Below, piece after piece: positions 22,658 to 35,340 of a stretch of 64,000 bases of DNA. Origin of the DNA: Coffea arabica (lineage: Eukaryota > Streptophyta > Magnoliopsida > Gentianales > Rubiaceae); contig NC_092322.1 of the NCBI RefSeq assembly GCF_036785885.1, forward strand, positions 12,794,466 to 12,858,465, read 5' to 3'. The first letter of the stretch is position 1; each line of letters starts with the position of its first letter. Position numbers and translations under genes: made by a program. The notes beneath the pieces are model-generated. The model did no database searches and was not told the DNA's origin. It saw only the letters and a program-made list of their open reading frames with translations.

Positions 22658-25600
22658 TCACCCTGCTGTTTCAATTGCTTCTATGCACTCCACAACTGTT
22701 GCTTTCTTTGACATTGCAGAGATTAATGCTTCATGAAGTGCCTTATTGTTCTTAAGCAGTGATCCAGAAAAGAGTACCTACAATGTAGTTTTCAGGATTA
22801 ATTGTGTTGGTAAGTAAATGATGAGCTCATTGCTTGCAAGACTTGGTACTAAACACATAAATCAGACCAGGCTTATGGTGATCAGTTGCATAAACTTACT
22901 GCCCATCTTGTGAGGTTTTGTTGCTGATCTTTGCTAAGCTGTGGCTTGCTCCTATTTATAAATCTCTGAGAGCAGGGGAAGAAGCCAAATCAATGTAACT
23001 AGAAATCTTTCCAAGGAAAGTGCATTTTCAGGAAATCCTTAGACCTGAAGAGTGAATAGATCAGCAGATTGGCCAACCACTTTATCGTATGTTAGTCCCT
23101 CTGCTGCCAATCCAGCCATTGCAATTACTGCTAACCTGAGAAACATAACTAAAGTTTAGTTTATTAGCCTTTCAAAAAATCTATCCTTAAAACTTCAGTT
23201 GAGCTTTGGGATAGGAAGGTTCAGATTCATCCAAGCAGAGGAGCTTTGATTTATTTCTCCACCATTTGAACCACAGCTGGTCCAAAGTTCTTCAAGATTA
23301 GGAGGACAGAAATAGAAGGCATTGGACACTTCAGAGACTGACGGTAATTGCCTTTAGGTGCAGTCCAATAAATCCACCCAAGTTTTGACATGAAAAGGAA
23401 CTTTCAAAAGCTCCAGTGAATGAGAATCCCGGTTCATTACCTTGTGATTGTGTATCATTCTGAATTACCTATTTTTTCCCCAATAAGAAGTGATTCCCTT
23501 CTACATACAAGAAAATTTAATAAGGACTTTCAACACTAGGTCAGTTCTTAGTATTCTTTTTCACCATAAACTTAGGATCTGAAGTGTTGCTGCAAAAGTT
23601 GAATGGAACAGTATAACATGAAATAGACATGCCTTAACGGTTATTTCGACTCTTCTTCAAACAAGAACATCACATTGGCTAGATATTAAAGAGGAAATGG
23701 TAATAAGATAATACACTTCCCATTATATCAACAGGCTCTAGTATTAAGACAAAGATACCTGTCTAGTTCTTTGGCATCAAGCTGTCCACTATATATCAGC
23801 TTTTCTAGTTTTTCATCAATGAGATTGACATGTTCTTTTCCAATATCCAGTGAATACCCAAGGATAGGAAGGCCAAGTAAGTAGGCAACTGCAATTTCAA
23901 CAGCAAATTTTGTCATGCCAAAGCAAAATATTTGGGGTACACACATATTTTGCAAAATTGTACGAGACAGCATCCACTTTCATCATAATTTGGAGACCAC
24001 CTCCTTCTCTTTCTCCTCCTTCCACACTGTGGTCACGTACAACAAAAATAAAAGAATTCCTTGAGGGATTTAATTTCTCATCTCAGCTTAAGCTTTATGA
24101 CTGAGTATTGTGGCTTAAGGCTCTCCCCCCCCCCCCCAAAAAAAAAACAAAAAAAAAAAAAAGCATTTGGTGAATTAAGTTTTACATTTCAGATTCCTTT
24201 TGTCTGGTATTTCATAAAACAATATATAGACAAATACTTCCTTACATTTGCAGATCTACATTTGCCATACTGAAAAAGATGTTACCTAAAAAGTGAGCTG
24301 CCTCATGTCTAGCAATCCTCTCCTGGTAATCAGGAAAAAATGATGCAAACCCACCAATGGCTGCCTGAAGGAGACTATATCATGAATACATATCAGCATT
24401 TGCTGTAAGACTTGCCTTCACTCTTATCACTCCCTCTCTTCTCTCTACGACTACGCCTGTCTTCTGACCTTGTGTCTGTGCTTCTTTTTTTTTTTTTTTT
24501 TTTTGTGTTTTTGCATGTACTATCGATGGTTGGGTGTACAGTGAAAGTTCTGTGCCTGTTACTCGCTAATCTCACTTGTCTTCAGTAGACAATCATGGAA
24601 AAGTTAACTTTTCACACTTCACATCTATCAAGGCATATGAAAAGATGTATCTTATGACTTACCCAGGGGAAACGCTCCCAACTGCCAGAACAATTAAAGA
24701 GATGCTCCCAATTAAGTATGGAAGAAAGAAACCCCAATCCTGAAAGAGCATAAAGTAGAAGTATTGGATGAAACTTTTCAGTGAACTCCACATGGTGGTA
24801 AAGAATATCTAGCTGCATATTGGAGTAGATGATGATCATATACTATGCATCACTAGACAATCAAGCAAAAAACTGCAGAAATCTAACAAAAAGGAGGTGA
24901 CTTAGTGTCTCAAATTCATACAATGTACTTCAATTTGTAGAGCTTTTGCACCTATTTACCTAATAAAGCATAAAATTGTTTATGGCAACACTCATTTACT
25001 AATATAAGTCGCATTTTGAGTGGTAATATCATTAATCATATGCTTTAAGATCAATATTACAGTTTTTTACTGTTATTGTAGCTTTAAGTTCACCAGAGAA
25101 GGGTGCTCCAACACAATGATTAAGGCGTGATTCTCATATAGATGAGAAGAAAGATATTTGCCTGCATGATTCATCTATCTATGCTCGGGAGTAGACAAAA
25201 TAAGTATGCCAATGGACATAAAGCTTACCCCAGGAAGCTGGCTAGTGAGAACACCTAAAAAACCAGTTGTTCCTACCACCGTAAAGAGAAACGCTGCCTG
25301 CACTACTGGAAGAATTAGTTAAACTAAAATGAATCAGAACTATTGTAAATTTCTTTGAGGAAAATTATGAAAACATAATCTCCATTTTCTCAAGTAATTA
25401 TACATAATGCTGCAAAGAAAACATCAGAGCCAATGCATCAAGGTTTTATGTTTGAATTCTGAGCCAAATTAAAATTCTTCTTATTTTAGATAATGCAGAT
25501 ATAGGACACACCAATATCTCTATTTCTTGAAGAGCTACAGAACCGGTTAAGACCTGCAAGGTGGCCTTATAAGTTGAGACCTTTTTTAAGCATTGAATAT

Positions 25601-27188
25601 GCACTTCTATATAATCAGTGGATGTGTTTGAGAATATGCATTTTATGACAAACTTACATCATTTCTAACACTTGGGATTGCAAGGTTCTCTGCATTTTTA
25701 ATCCCAAGGGTTGTCAACTCTCGAAGAGATGTCTGCGAGAGAAATTTCAGAACAATTGTCATTTTTATGCAGATGAAAACAAAAGAATATTTTAAGGCAC
25801 CAACATAAAATATATGTTTTCAGAGTACATGTATGCACAGATTTGTAGAAGATGTTAATGCTTGAGTAGAACTTTCCCATAACTTCTCATTCTCAGTTGA
25901 GACTGACCGTACGGCGTGATACATATGGCTGAGAACTCCACCTTTTCGCCCAACCAACTTCACTCAGCTGATCAAGTACTTCTTTAACTGCATCACTTTC
26001 TTTCTGCAGCATGTCAATAGATGAGAACAATATCAAACAAAATGTAACTGAGGCATTGCAGAATTCTAATATTTTTCTGATCAAATGGATAAAAGAAAGG
26101 ATTGATGTGCACAAGCATTTTATCCTAGTAGCGACTTGTCATACCATAGCAAAGAACTGCATCTGGACATTTAACGGGTCCAAAAATGCTTCATAAATTT
26201 TAAAACTTGAACTCGTTTTTGGTTAAATTTGCTGAAGATGCCTTCAGGCTATATCAATAGCTAGTGATGTGATAGACCCTAAAATTGTTTTGCATATGCC
26301 TAATAAAAGAAGGGATAAGAGAAGAATGATCTTGTGATACAGTAACATTTACACTGGTCAATTTCACAACTTAGTAAGAAACTAAGTAAAATGCCTTTTA
26401 ATAGTAGTTACAGATTCGTGGCAGGACCAATGATTGGCCTCAGGAGTTAACCGTTAGCATTTAATATGTGAATATTAGTGGTACGAAAATCAGAGATGGA
26501 CATTATTATTCATGTGCAAATCTTGTGTGCTTTCTATGTTTTAAATGTGCATACAAACGTTAAGATGTGTACAACTAGTTTTCCTGCAAATCTGTAAACA
26601 AATGTCGTCTGCTAAAGGCAATAACCTATCCTCACTCAATCTCAAATAAATTTCTCATAACCACCGTTACCATTTAGCTGCCTACGGTTTTACAGTGCAG
26701 AACATTCCAAAAAGAATTCTGCGAAGATTTCACTCTGAATCGGTTTCAAAAATGCCAACTTTCCATTTGTCCGTATATGGATTCTCATAATAGTCAATAA
26801 TTTCTCCAAAAGTGAAAAGTCAGACCAATTCAATGCTCACATTTTATCTAAAATTAAAAAAATGGAAGCAAAAATTAGTAAAAACACCTCAGATGACAAC
26901 AATTTTTCCATTTATATCCGTAAAATGCACTACTAATAATCCACAATAAGAAAAACCCGCATGGAGAAAAATAAAGGTTGAAAAACAAATTTCTGTGAAC
27001 AAAAGACTAACCTTGGAAATTGCAGATTCAAGAATGCTGAGGTCCACACCAGAAGCAGCAGATGAAGAAGCTCTTATCCTCCAACTCATGGGATGCCTGA
27101 AACATGTTCGATTATTCCAACATTGTAAATTAATATGGGAATGGCAAAACAGAGAGGAATAAAGGGTTGAAACGGAGGTGGAAGCCAT
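22658..27188 (-). CDS. Plastid M41/FtsH-like membrane protein lacking the AAA domain
   Basis: Ten exons join in frame to 329 residues: 27188-27012, 26003-25908, 25732-25658, 25297-25229, 24739-24663, 24374-24286, 23888-23759, 23135-23045, 22965-22900, 22777-22658. All introns are GT-AG. The Ser/Arg-rich N-terminus looks like a chloroplast transit peptide. Two membrane spans follow (about 118-134, FLFTVVGTTGFLGVL; about 145-162, PYLIGSISLIVLAVGSV). A zinc-binding HEAAH lies at 188-192, then GLPILGYSLDIG, GLAAEG and GQSADLF. I recognise this as the plant family around Arabidopsis At5g27290, distantly related to FtsH (M41) and to VIR3/SCO4, which are needed for thylakoid development. No ATPase module is present, so it is either an ATP-independent protease or a non-catalytic relative. 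The upstream 27189-27330 would hold its promoter and 5' UTR. Confidence 0.9.
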
Positions 27189-28136
27189 ATGTTTTCCTCA
27201 GGTTTTCTTTCCTTCTTTCTGTCTTCCGTGAAGTTGGTCCGGGACTCGGGGTCTGGGGATAAGGTTGGCAAGAGGACTTGAATATACGGTTACAAATGTA
27301 CTAGTCTTTTTTTCCCCCCATATGGACCCTATGTATTGAGATTTAACTGTAGAGACCTCCTCCCATAAGGCAAAAGATAGACATAATACTTTGTAAAAAT
27401 TCCCGAATGGCATTTCCCAGGTACCGGTTGGACTTGACATTCCTGGCATTGAGTACCTTAAAATACGTTAGCAGCGTATTTGGTCTCGAGCTCGAGGCTC
27501 GTCCAGCTCTTGAAAATTCAATTTAAATTCGATTTAATTATTATTTTTATCTTATTTAAGTTCGAATTCAATGTATTGTATTCAACTCAAATTCGACTTA
27601 ATGTATTGTATTTTTTATCCCTTTGACCGGATAGGAAATTATTCAAAAAAAAGTATATAAAATAATACTGTAGCATTATTTGTAATGTAATTTATATGAG
27701 ATAAAAAGTTAGTTAAAAATTATATTCAGGGTATATATATATATTTTTTTTTTTTGGCAAATCTTGACAATCAAACAGACCCAATTATTGTTATTATACT
27801 AACTTTTAGTGTATCAAAATTTAACCAAAATTATTTCTTTTTTTTTTGTAATTGAAATGCTTCATTTTCTTGCACTAAATAAATGAAAATTGTGCAATGA
27901 TATCTCATTGACCTTCTAAAAGGGCCAACTAACAATTTATGATACTTCATATCTATAGCATAAACTGTAGCGGTGGACTGAAACTTGGGAAATGCCTTGG
28001 TATAAATGTGCATTGGCATGACTGTACATTTCCTGCTGAAACTGTGAAGATTGGTTTTAGGACCATATCAGGCAATGTTGTAAAAGACATTAAACATATG
28101 TATCTTGTTTGGAAAAGGAACTTCTGCACTCAGAAT

Positions 28137-28483
28137 TAGAGCTGCAAACGAATCGAGTTGCTCAATTCCGAACTCGACTCAAGATCGGTGAACATCGAGC
28201 TCGAGTCAAATTTGAGTTGACCAAGTCGAACTCGAGTTTGAAAATACTAATCTTGTTAGTTCCCGAACCGATTCGAATTCGATTATATATATAATTTTTT
28301 ATTTTAATAATAAAATTATATATATCTCCATAATATTTTATTTTTAAAATAAAATAATTATTTTTAAAAAAAAATTTAAACTCAAACTTGACATTTTAAA
28401 CTCGTCGAGTTCAAACTTGAATTTGAACGAGACTCAACTCGATTAGGCCGAAATTCGACTCGGTTCGATTGTTTGGACCCTTA
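28137..28483. mobile_element. hAT-type MITE, copy in block B
   Basis: The ends TAGAGCTGCAAACGAATCGAG and (inverted) TAAGGGTCCAAACAATCG resemble hAT termini, and the flanks carry a degraded 8-bp repeat related to ATTCTGTA. The subterminal regions repeat CTCGAGTT/AACTCGA motifs. The same insertion exists in block B' (52116-52509), so it predates the duplication. Confidence 0.7.
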
Positions 28484-28489
28484 CACAGA

Positions 28490-31400
28490 GTATATACAAC
28501 CATGATGTAGTCTACATTGGGTACATCAAAATGTGGGAAATGTGTCACAATCTAAGGTGCAAAATGTTGGGGATATTGCAAAGAAAATGGTTGAATGATA
28601 CAAAGATAAATACACAAAATAAAGATTTCAAATCTTGATTCCAAATCACTTTTCTTTAGGTTTTAGTTGCCCATTATTTGTATGCAATAGGACTCGGACA
28701 AATTATCCTTCACCATAATTTGAAATTTGCTTGTCTTTTACTCTTTGCACAAAATAAGACAAATCCTACTTGAACTATGGGCTGTTTTTTAAGAGAATTC
28801 TATAGCGTAGAAAAGTAATTTCTATACATGATCCAGAAGTATTTGAAAGTTGCAACTTTTGTCTAATGAATCATGTATTTTCTTAGCCAAGTGATTAACA
28901 CCAGTGGTTGGTCTGAAGTTTTTTCAGAGGTTTTAGACACCATTTCGAGGGGCATTAACCGTCAAAACATGAAAAATTAAACATTTTGACCGTCACTAAG
29001 GATGCATCCGCAGATCATACTGCATTTCCAATGGGGCGCTCATACCCTTCTAGTTTTCTCCACAGCAGAAGGATCCCTGCACTCGTATAATCACTGTAAA
29101 AAGGACCTTTTGTGGAAGTTACTCGTATATATATGGCTCAGGATTTACGAATGAAATGTACAACAGTGGTCAAAATCACTGAACATGCAGCTGTATTTGA
29201 AGTAGAATGACTATAAACATATGAATTTGAACCTAAGTGACATGCAGTTGTACGAGAGCACAAGATTTCCATCCAGATGAAAGGTTTGACAATGCTGAAA
29301 CCAATAACCAAGGGAGTAGAATTTATAGTACCATACACGAATAAAACACATGAACTGAACTTTATCTGATATCCAACCGGTCTATGCGAGCACAGTAAAT
29401 TAATTTCAAATCAGACGGGAAAAGAAAGGTACATACAAGAAGCAGGACTGGTCCAACTTACATTGCCAGCTGCAGATGAACCCTATATGGTATATACACA
29501 TAATAACATTACAGAATCTAGACAGTGTCGGGAATGCGGCCGAATATAAATACAGATTACTTTCCAGATGGGCTGTAGCAAACTTGGCCAGCAAATTATC
29601 TGCCAATGTACCCCAGATGGTGGTGACTCGGACTACGCAATACACCTCGGCACTTTCGAGAATCTGAAGCAGCTGGATGGCTACCCCAATGTTGCTCCGT
29701 CACACAATCTGAGCTAGAAGAAACTACCAGTAGCATCATTCTGCTAAGGAGCAATTTATCACCTGCTTCTCAACTGGAGTAGTTGGAAAAATCGATTGCA
29801 GTGAGAATCCTGTGAAAAACACCACAATGGTTTTGTCGTCAACGAAAGTACCCAGGATAAATGAAATAGGAAGCTAAAAATCATAATGCATCTCTCATAC
29901 AAGAAGATCAACAGTAAAGCCCCACGTGCTCAGGCAGCCCTCCTTTTCAGACCATAAGTAATGGAAGTGAATGGATGAAAATTCATTTTAGCTATAGAAG
30001 CAAGAAATTTGAAATTACATGAAGGGGAAGAAGAACAGATGTGAAGCTACCAGCTTTGGAAACAAAGTTCCATAAAAGAAGCCTGGCACTTCAATGATCA
30101 TCAGCCTTTTGAAATGAATGACCTCACAAGCAAAACAGAATTTCTCATTCCCTTAAAGGTAATTGTGAATGCCAATGACAGATGGCAACGGGAGAAAATG
30201 ACTTGAAAATGAACCAAAGCTCCAACAAATGAACTCAAATGGAGTATATGTTCTCATCTAAGACTTATCACTTAATAGTCGTCTGCAAATTACAAATAGT
30301 AGCTGCAAAAACATATACGATATTATCACCTTCAAGAACAAATTTTGAACACCAAGGACAAGTAACAACATGACAGAATGACTCAAAAATAAAAGAGGAC
30401 CAAAATTCTAAGAGTTGAAACAGAGGGAAAGAAAAAGTGTAAGGTAGCTGACTACACACGCAATTCCATACTATAAAGTCATCATATAACAAGCAAAAGC
30501 AATCGTATAAATTGAACTTTCATGATAAATTCAAATGCTCACTTCTGGGACCGGATTGTTAAGAAAACCCGGGACAAACAAAAGGCAAGGAGGGTAGTAT
30601 CTCACATTTGCAATATAATCCATGAGTGGTAATTAATGATGCTCAATAAAAAATGGACTGGATCTCAGGAAGTAAGTCTATCCTCAACTGGATTTCAGAT
30701 AGATAACGCAGTAAAAACATTAACATCACTGATCCAGAATGGACAATCAAGACTAAACTACAGCAATGTTAAAAAAATATTGAATCTGTCTAAATCTAAA
30801 AAAAAATTCAAGCAATGGCAGCGCAATCATCATGGGGACATCAAAGTAGCAGAGTATCACATTATAAGGCCATTTTGTCAATCGAGAAAATATCTTAAAA
30901 AACAAACAAATCCAAAATGCTCGTGTTGAATTTGGCTCTAATCCATTTTGAATACATGGGTAAAACAACTGTGAGTATACCATTCAACTGAATCTCAGAA
31001 TCTCCAGATTACAACATCAAAAATAAAGTACATAACTCAACAGAGAGGTGGGAAATGAGGAGAACAGCATCTCAGAGTCAATCCCCATAGTTTTCTTCAC
31101 TGGTAATCAAAGTGCAAGGATAACAATTGTCATATATCATCACTGATGCTCATCCTCAGATCATAAAACAAATTAAACCACCAGTACAGACTTCAATATC
31201 GAAAAAGAAATTGAAAAAATGGCATTATGAAACCATTAGACTGATAATTATCATACAGGACCTCAGGAAGACAAATTAATCTTCAATTCCATTTGGGAAA
31301 TTGCAGATAGATAACGCAGTTTATTTCTTATTACATCATCGGTCCTTCCAGGAAAAATTCAAAGGCAAATAGGATAATACAAAAGAAGAAAATTTTCCAG

Positions 31401-32139
31401 CAAGAAGCTCAAGAAGCAGTAATGAATGATTAAAATGTCTAAACAAGGAGGAGGAACCTAAAAGAACAATTTATGCCAGCGGGACTTCACAGTTAGGCAA
31501 AAGAACAAAAGACATAAAACACTAGTTTGGGTCTTCTGGGATTGGATGAATGACGTTGCTTGGCACATGAAAATCAAATGTTTTTAAACTCTTATGAAAG
31601 TGGAGGCAGTCAGTCTGTTGGGTAACCCTTGTTACAGTATAGGACATGTTCAGCTGCTGGCTTTATTCCATATATTTTTTGCTCCATAATTATATGAAAG
31701 CATATTTTAGGCAAGATGACCAATTAATATCAAATAAGGGGGGGAAGTCAATTAAAAAGTATAGAATGAACCAATCGAGCTTGTTCCTTTTTATGTGTGC
31801 TTCAGAGGTTCAGGGATGTTCCCTCGTCAATGGCCTTTCCCCCAATTTGCGCTCTATTTTCCCCTTTCCTCGCAAAGAATGAAGTAAAAGTTCACACTCT
31901 CTGCAACGAACCAGTTTTATATAACTATATATTTAATGACTACTCAATTAGAACGAGAGAGAGGGAAGTTTACATGCATGGTATAACCGTACAAGGCTAA
32001 ACCCATAAAAAACAAAGCATTCAAACAAATGAATCAGATAACTAAATGGCTAACATGCTTCAAAGATAAAAGAACCTGAATATTATAAACAACATATGCA
32101 CCAAAGAACAATTGCCATACCCTGCACCAAACATCACCA
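28490..32139 (-). other. Kelch 1 3' flank, conserved in three copies, no gene recognised
   Basis: It matches 48085-52100 and 54411-58300 over most of its length. Short open frames are shared between copies (for example around 30268-30492, 30753-30983 and 29406-29645), but they are interrupted differently in each copy. Conservation therefore reflects recent duplication rather than coding. It could contain a long 3' UTR or a non-coding RNA. Confidence 0.5.
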
Positions 32140-33237
32140 TCAGAACTCAGCTGCCATACAATGTACAATCGCAGCTCCATTAGGAACTGTGAGAATCACG
32201 TCAGACCATAAAATCCTTCCGCTCAACATTCCATCCCCATCCTTCCAAACTTCAATATCCGCACACATTATCTCCACCTCCTTCCCGCTCCCCTTCCCCT
32301 CCCAAACTACACACAACCTTCCATCGAAATTCACCATCGTCGCACCACATAAAAACCTAGGCAACCCTTTCCCTACACCCCTCAACTCCTTCCAAACATC
32401 TTCCTCCACATCGTACCCTCTGATCTTCCCTAAATAATCATAACAATACAACACTCCCCGAACCACCGCAGCCCGCCCCCTCCACCCCAAATCAAGCCTT
32501 TTTGACACGTTTCCCCACTTCCCCAGCCCAACATCATACACCACCCCACCTCTATCCGCCATTGCATAAACTCTCCCCTCCACCACCGCGCTCGCGTGCA
32601 TCCACTTCTCCCTCACCTCAATAGGGCTCGGCACCGGGGCCCACAACCCAGTATCCGGGTCAAAAACCTCGGCCCAGTTCACAGACCGTGCCCAGCTATC
32701 CACAACACAACCACCTAGAACATAAATCTTCCCATCAACAACCCCGGCCGCAGCGAACTCCCGTCCCACCTTCATTCTTGGGCCTTGCTCCCACCTATTA
32801 AACCTACAATCATAAACCCACATCGAATTTAACGGAATGTCGTTAATAGACCCCCCAATTACGTATATTTTCGGGCCTAGGACGGCGAACGCAGGTCCTA
32901 CGGGCTGACACGGGATGCGGGGAAGGGGAAAAATGGGTTTTTGTGGGATTTTTCTGCTATGGCAATTAGAGAGGAGAGTGTACCAGTGGAAGGAGTAGTT
33001 GACGCGGAGGTTGAGGTAGAGAGAGGTTTGGGTGGTATGGAGGAGGGACCGGGTGGTGAAGAGTGCAGAGGAGGTTATGGCGGAGCGCCATGATCTTGAG
33101 ACAAGAGAGAGCTTAGGGTAATAGTATCTGGGGATTCTTGATAGGCAGTTGATGGACACGTCATCTGGGAGGTCTGGGATCAGCTGGGGTTCGGCCGATG
33201 GTTGTGGCGGCTGGCCGCCACTGGTGGTGGTGGTCAT
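32140..33237 (-). CDS. F-box/kelch-repeat protein, copy 1
   Basis: One exon, 365 residues. An F-box lies at about 17-62 (LIPDLPDDVSINCLSRI...LSLVSRSWRSAI), which would bind SKP1 in an SCF ubiquitin ligase. Kelch repeats follow from about 118: GPKIYVIGG with MWVYDCRFNRWEQGPRM, GKIYVLGGC with AEVFDPDTGLWAPVPSP, EGRVYAMAD with VVYDVGLGKWG, and a last one with GYDVEEDVWKELRGVG. Such proteins (SKIP6-like) choose substrates through the kelch propeller. The coding region is much more GC-rich than its surroundings. ATG was chosen because all three copies share MTTTTS(G). This is the longest of the three copies and the reference for the deletions seen in copy 2. Confidence 0.94.
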   Translation of the reverse strand: MTTTTSGGQPPQPSAEPQLIPDLPDDVSINCLSRIPRYYYPKLSLVSRSWRSAITSSALFTTRSLLHTTQTSLYLNLRVNYSFHWYTLLSNCHSRKIPQKPIFPLPRIPCQPVGPAFAVLGPKIYVIGGSINDIPLNSMWVYDCRFNRWEQGPRMKVGREFAAAGVVDGKIYVLGGCVVDSWARSVNWAEVFDPDTGLWAPVPSPIEVREKWMHASAVVEGRVYAMADRGGVVYDVGLGKWGNVSKRLDLGWRGRAAVVRGVLYCYDYLGKIRGYDVEEDVWKELRGVGKGLPRFLCGATMVNFDGRLCVVWEGKGSGKEVEIMCADIEVWKDGDGMLSGRILWSDVILTVPNGAAIVHCMAAEF

Positions 33238-33755
33238 CTAACCAATGGACTGTGAAACTTGGGAAATGCCTATGTTGTTGCAGCTAAATACGTATAGGGA
33301 CTCTAAAACTTTGGAAATGCCTATATGTTGAATTATTGATTCGCAACCACCTAAAAAAAAAATTTGAAAATTAAATTCAAACTCGACTTGATTATTAATT
33401 TATTTAAGAATTCATGCTCGATTTTGATGTCATTATTATTATTTTTTAACTAAAATTGCTCATTTTATGTAATTGAAATGCTTCATTTTCTTATATATTA
33501 AATAAATGAAAATTGTGCAATACCGCATTGACATATCTTCTAAAAAGGCCATTTGACGTATACAAAGCGTTGGGGGCCAAAGGGTAAACGCAATCTGAGA
33601 TTTCCAAGTTCGAACTGACAACGGGGAAACAAAATCTATCCAACTGAACTCTAAGATTGCCAAGGAAACAGTTCCAACCGAATTGCCAAGATTTTTAACC
33701 AGCGAGACAGTAGTAATGTGCTTAGCTGGAGTAATTACCAAGTAAACTGCATATT

Positions 33756-33865
33756 TTAGATCATACTCTGGTTCCTAGTTAGCTTCTCTTCTTGAACGGG
33801 CATTGGAGCAAATCTGATTCTAGCCAACTCAAACTCTTTCAATTTCAGGCAGTCATCAAGAGCAT
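33756..33865 (-). other. Candidate coding exon downstream of the LIP2p fragment
   Basis: After an acceptor (tttgcacatctgcag on the minus strand) an open frame reads DALDDCLKLKEFELARIRF then ends NQSMI-stop. The equivalent 45881-45990 keeps the same frame with only substitutions. It may be an alternative or extra 3' exon of LIP2p. No upstream donor of the right phase (1) was found in the last LIP2p exon, so its use is uncertain. Confidence 0.3.
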
Positions 33866-34194
33866 CTGCAGATGTGCAAATGTATTGCCATTACAATCCT
33901 TGAGAATCATGTAAATTCTGTCACGCAATTTTGTGCTCCAATGGCTATTTGCAGAAAAGATTCATCATCCCATTTATTAGACTCCTATCTCTCTGTAAAT
34001 GAAAGAATAGAATGCTCTGAAAGTTTCTCAATAGACCATAAAGATTTGCACAAACTGGCTATAAAGATAATTTGAATATCAAAGAATCCTGACACTGTAA
34101 AACTAAGCCGAGTCTTGAAATTTTCTGCATAAATGGAGTGTAAGACATACTTAACATCAAAATGGAAAGCACCTGGTGCATCTTTCATGTTCTT

Positions 34195-34553
34195 TTAGTC
34201 TCCTTTTTCAGTTATAGAATGCAAAACCTCAGGCCTTTCCCAGGCAATTCCTGCTGGGATAGGCTTATGACGGAGGTGAACTTGAAAAATTTTGCAAAAC
34301 TCTTGAACCAGAGATTTGTGAGTAATATCAATCAGCTGGTTATCATCAATGTCATACTTGCTTTCAGCTCCACGTCGATTAGATGAAACATGTTCCTGCA
34401 ACAGACCCTTTATGCTTCCAACTTGACGATCTTGAATACCGCAAGGGACAATTTGACCAAATGCTGTCAGATCTGTGGCAACATTCAATGCTAATCCATG
34501 GTATGCTATCCACTGTGACACTTTTATACCAATAGCTGCCAGTTTTTGGTCTC
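34195..34553 (-). pseudogene. LIP2P: Orphan last exon of LIP2p (octanoyltransferase)
   Basis: The translated sequence is identical to exon 4 of the complete gene at 45193-45551, from [11 protein letters not shown] through the PCGIQD catalytic-Cys segment to the stop. About 270 bp of intron 3 is retained, then homology stops near 34820. Exons 1-3, the promoter and the [12 protein letters not shown] lipoate-site segment are missing, so no functional enzyme can be made here. Its perfect amino-acid identity shows the duplication is recent. Confidence 0.92.
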
Positions 34554-34820
34554 CTGAAGGGGTCACAGGTGTTAGTCTCTGTCTATTTCACCAGCAATCT
34601 TAAATTAAATGCTAAATATGACATTGCTATTAAGAAGTCAATAGCAAATTAATTTTGCTATGAAACCACCACGCATGGATCCATTCAATCCAGCTTTTCC
34701 AGAAGGATAAATCCTAAAGCACATCAGAGGAAGGGAAAAGATGTCAAGCACAAAAGACAAGAACAATCTATCTGTAAAATTTTATGCATACGTGCTGAAA
34801 ACTCCCAATTTTCAGATGAT

Positions 34821-34925
34821 TATAAGATAGGGCTCTGAGGACCCTTCTCCCCTGACTTCTGGGCCAACCCAGTGATTATAATTTAGGTTGATTAATCAGC
34901 TTTGTGTTATTAGATGTCTTGTAGC
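34821..34925. other. Junction spacer between blocks B and A'
   Basis: About 105 bp that match neither block's partner. To the left lies truncated LIP2p intron 3 (block B, minus); to the right begins the outer edge of block A' (plus). This is the visible breakpoint of the rearrangement and has no obvious repeat or microhomology. Confidence 0.6.
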
Positions 34926-35340
34926 TCATATGCTCTAATCACTAATCTCTTTTTCTTGCTTGACCGTTTTACGCCCATGTTTCTTCAATAAGATTATTCT
35001 AATTAAAATCTTTCTCCTTTAGTTATTCAATTTTACTACACCTATCCATAATAACAATAACAAATTACCAAAATTGTATGGTTCTTCCATAGATGGATCA
35101 AATATGTGTGTGTGTGTATATATATTGTGGATTCACATTTTTTTCTCAATTGATTTTTCTCCACTCGAAGATAAAACCATATAAAAGTTTTTTTGGAAAA
35201 CCAAAATAGTAATTAAATTTTCACTTCAAAAAATTATTTGTTAGGAAATTTTTTCTGAGCTCTATTATTTGTTAAAAAATAACTAGTAGCCCTATAATAC
35301 TTGAAGTCTTTGAACAATTTTAAAAACTTAAGTTTAAAAA

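Larger units (their letters stand above)
27333..34820 (-). repeat. Block B, left arm of the inverted duplication (LIP2p 3' end plus kelch 1)
   Basis: Reverse-complement partner of 44912-53245. One end is inside LIP2p intron 3 (near 34820). The other shares GGTCTCTACAGTTAAAT at 27339-27355 with 53213-53229. It carries kelch copy 1, the last LIP2p exon and about 4 kb of 3' flank. Differences from the other arm include a 0.5 kb gap opposite 46035-46545 and an extra AT-rich piece at about 27370-27640. Confidence 0.9.

Noticed and set aside
30268-30492. Frame MLYDDFIVWNC..., also near 49859 and 56856
   Set aside because: Shared by three recent copies with different ends. No family, and the surrounding frames are broken differently in each copy.
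32096-32437. Open frame antisense to kelch copy 1, with similar ones opposite copies 2 and 3 (MHQRTIAIPCTKHHH...)
   Set aside because: It lies opposite GC-rich kelch codons. Its conservation follows from the duplication, and there is no recognised family.
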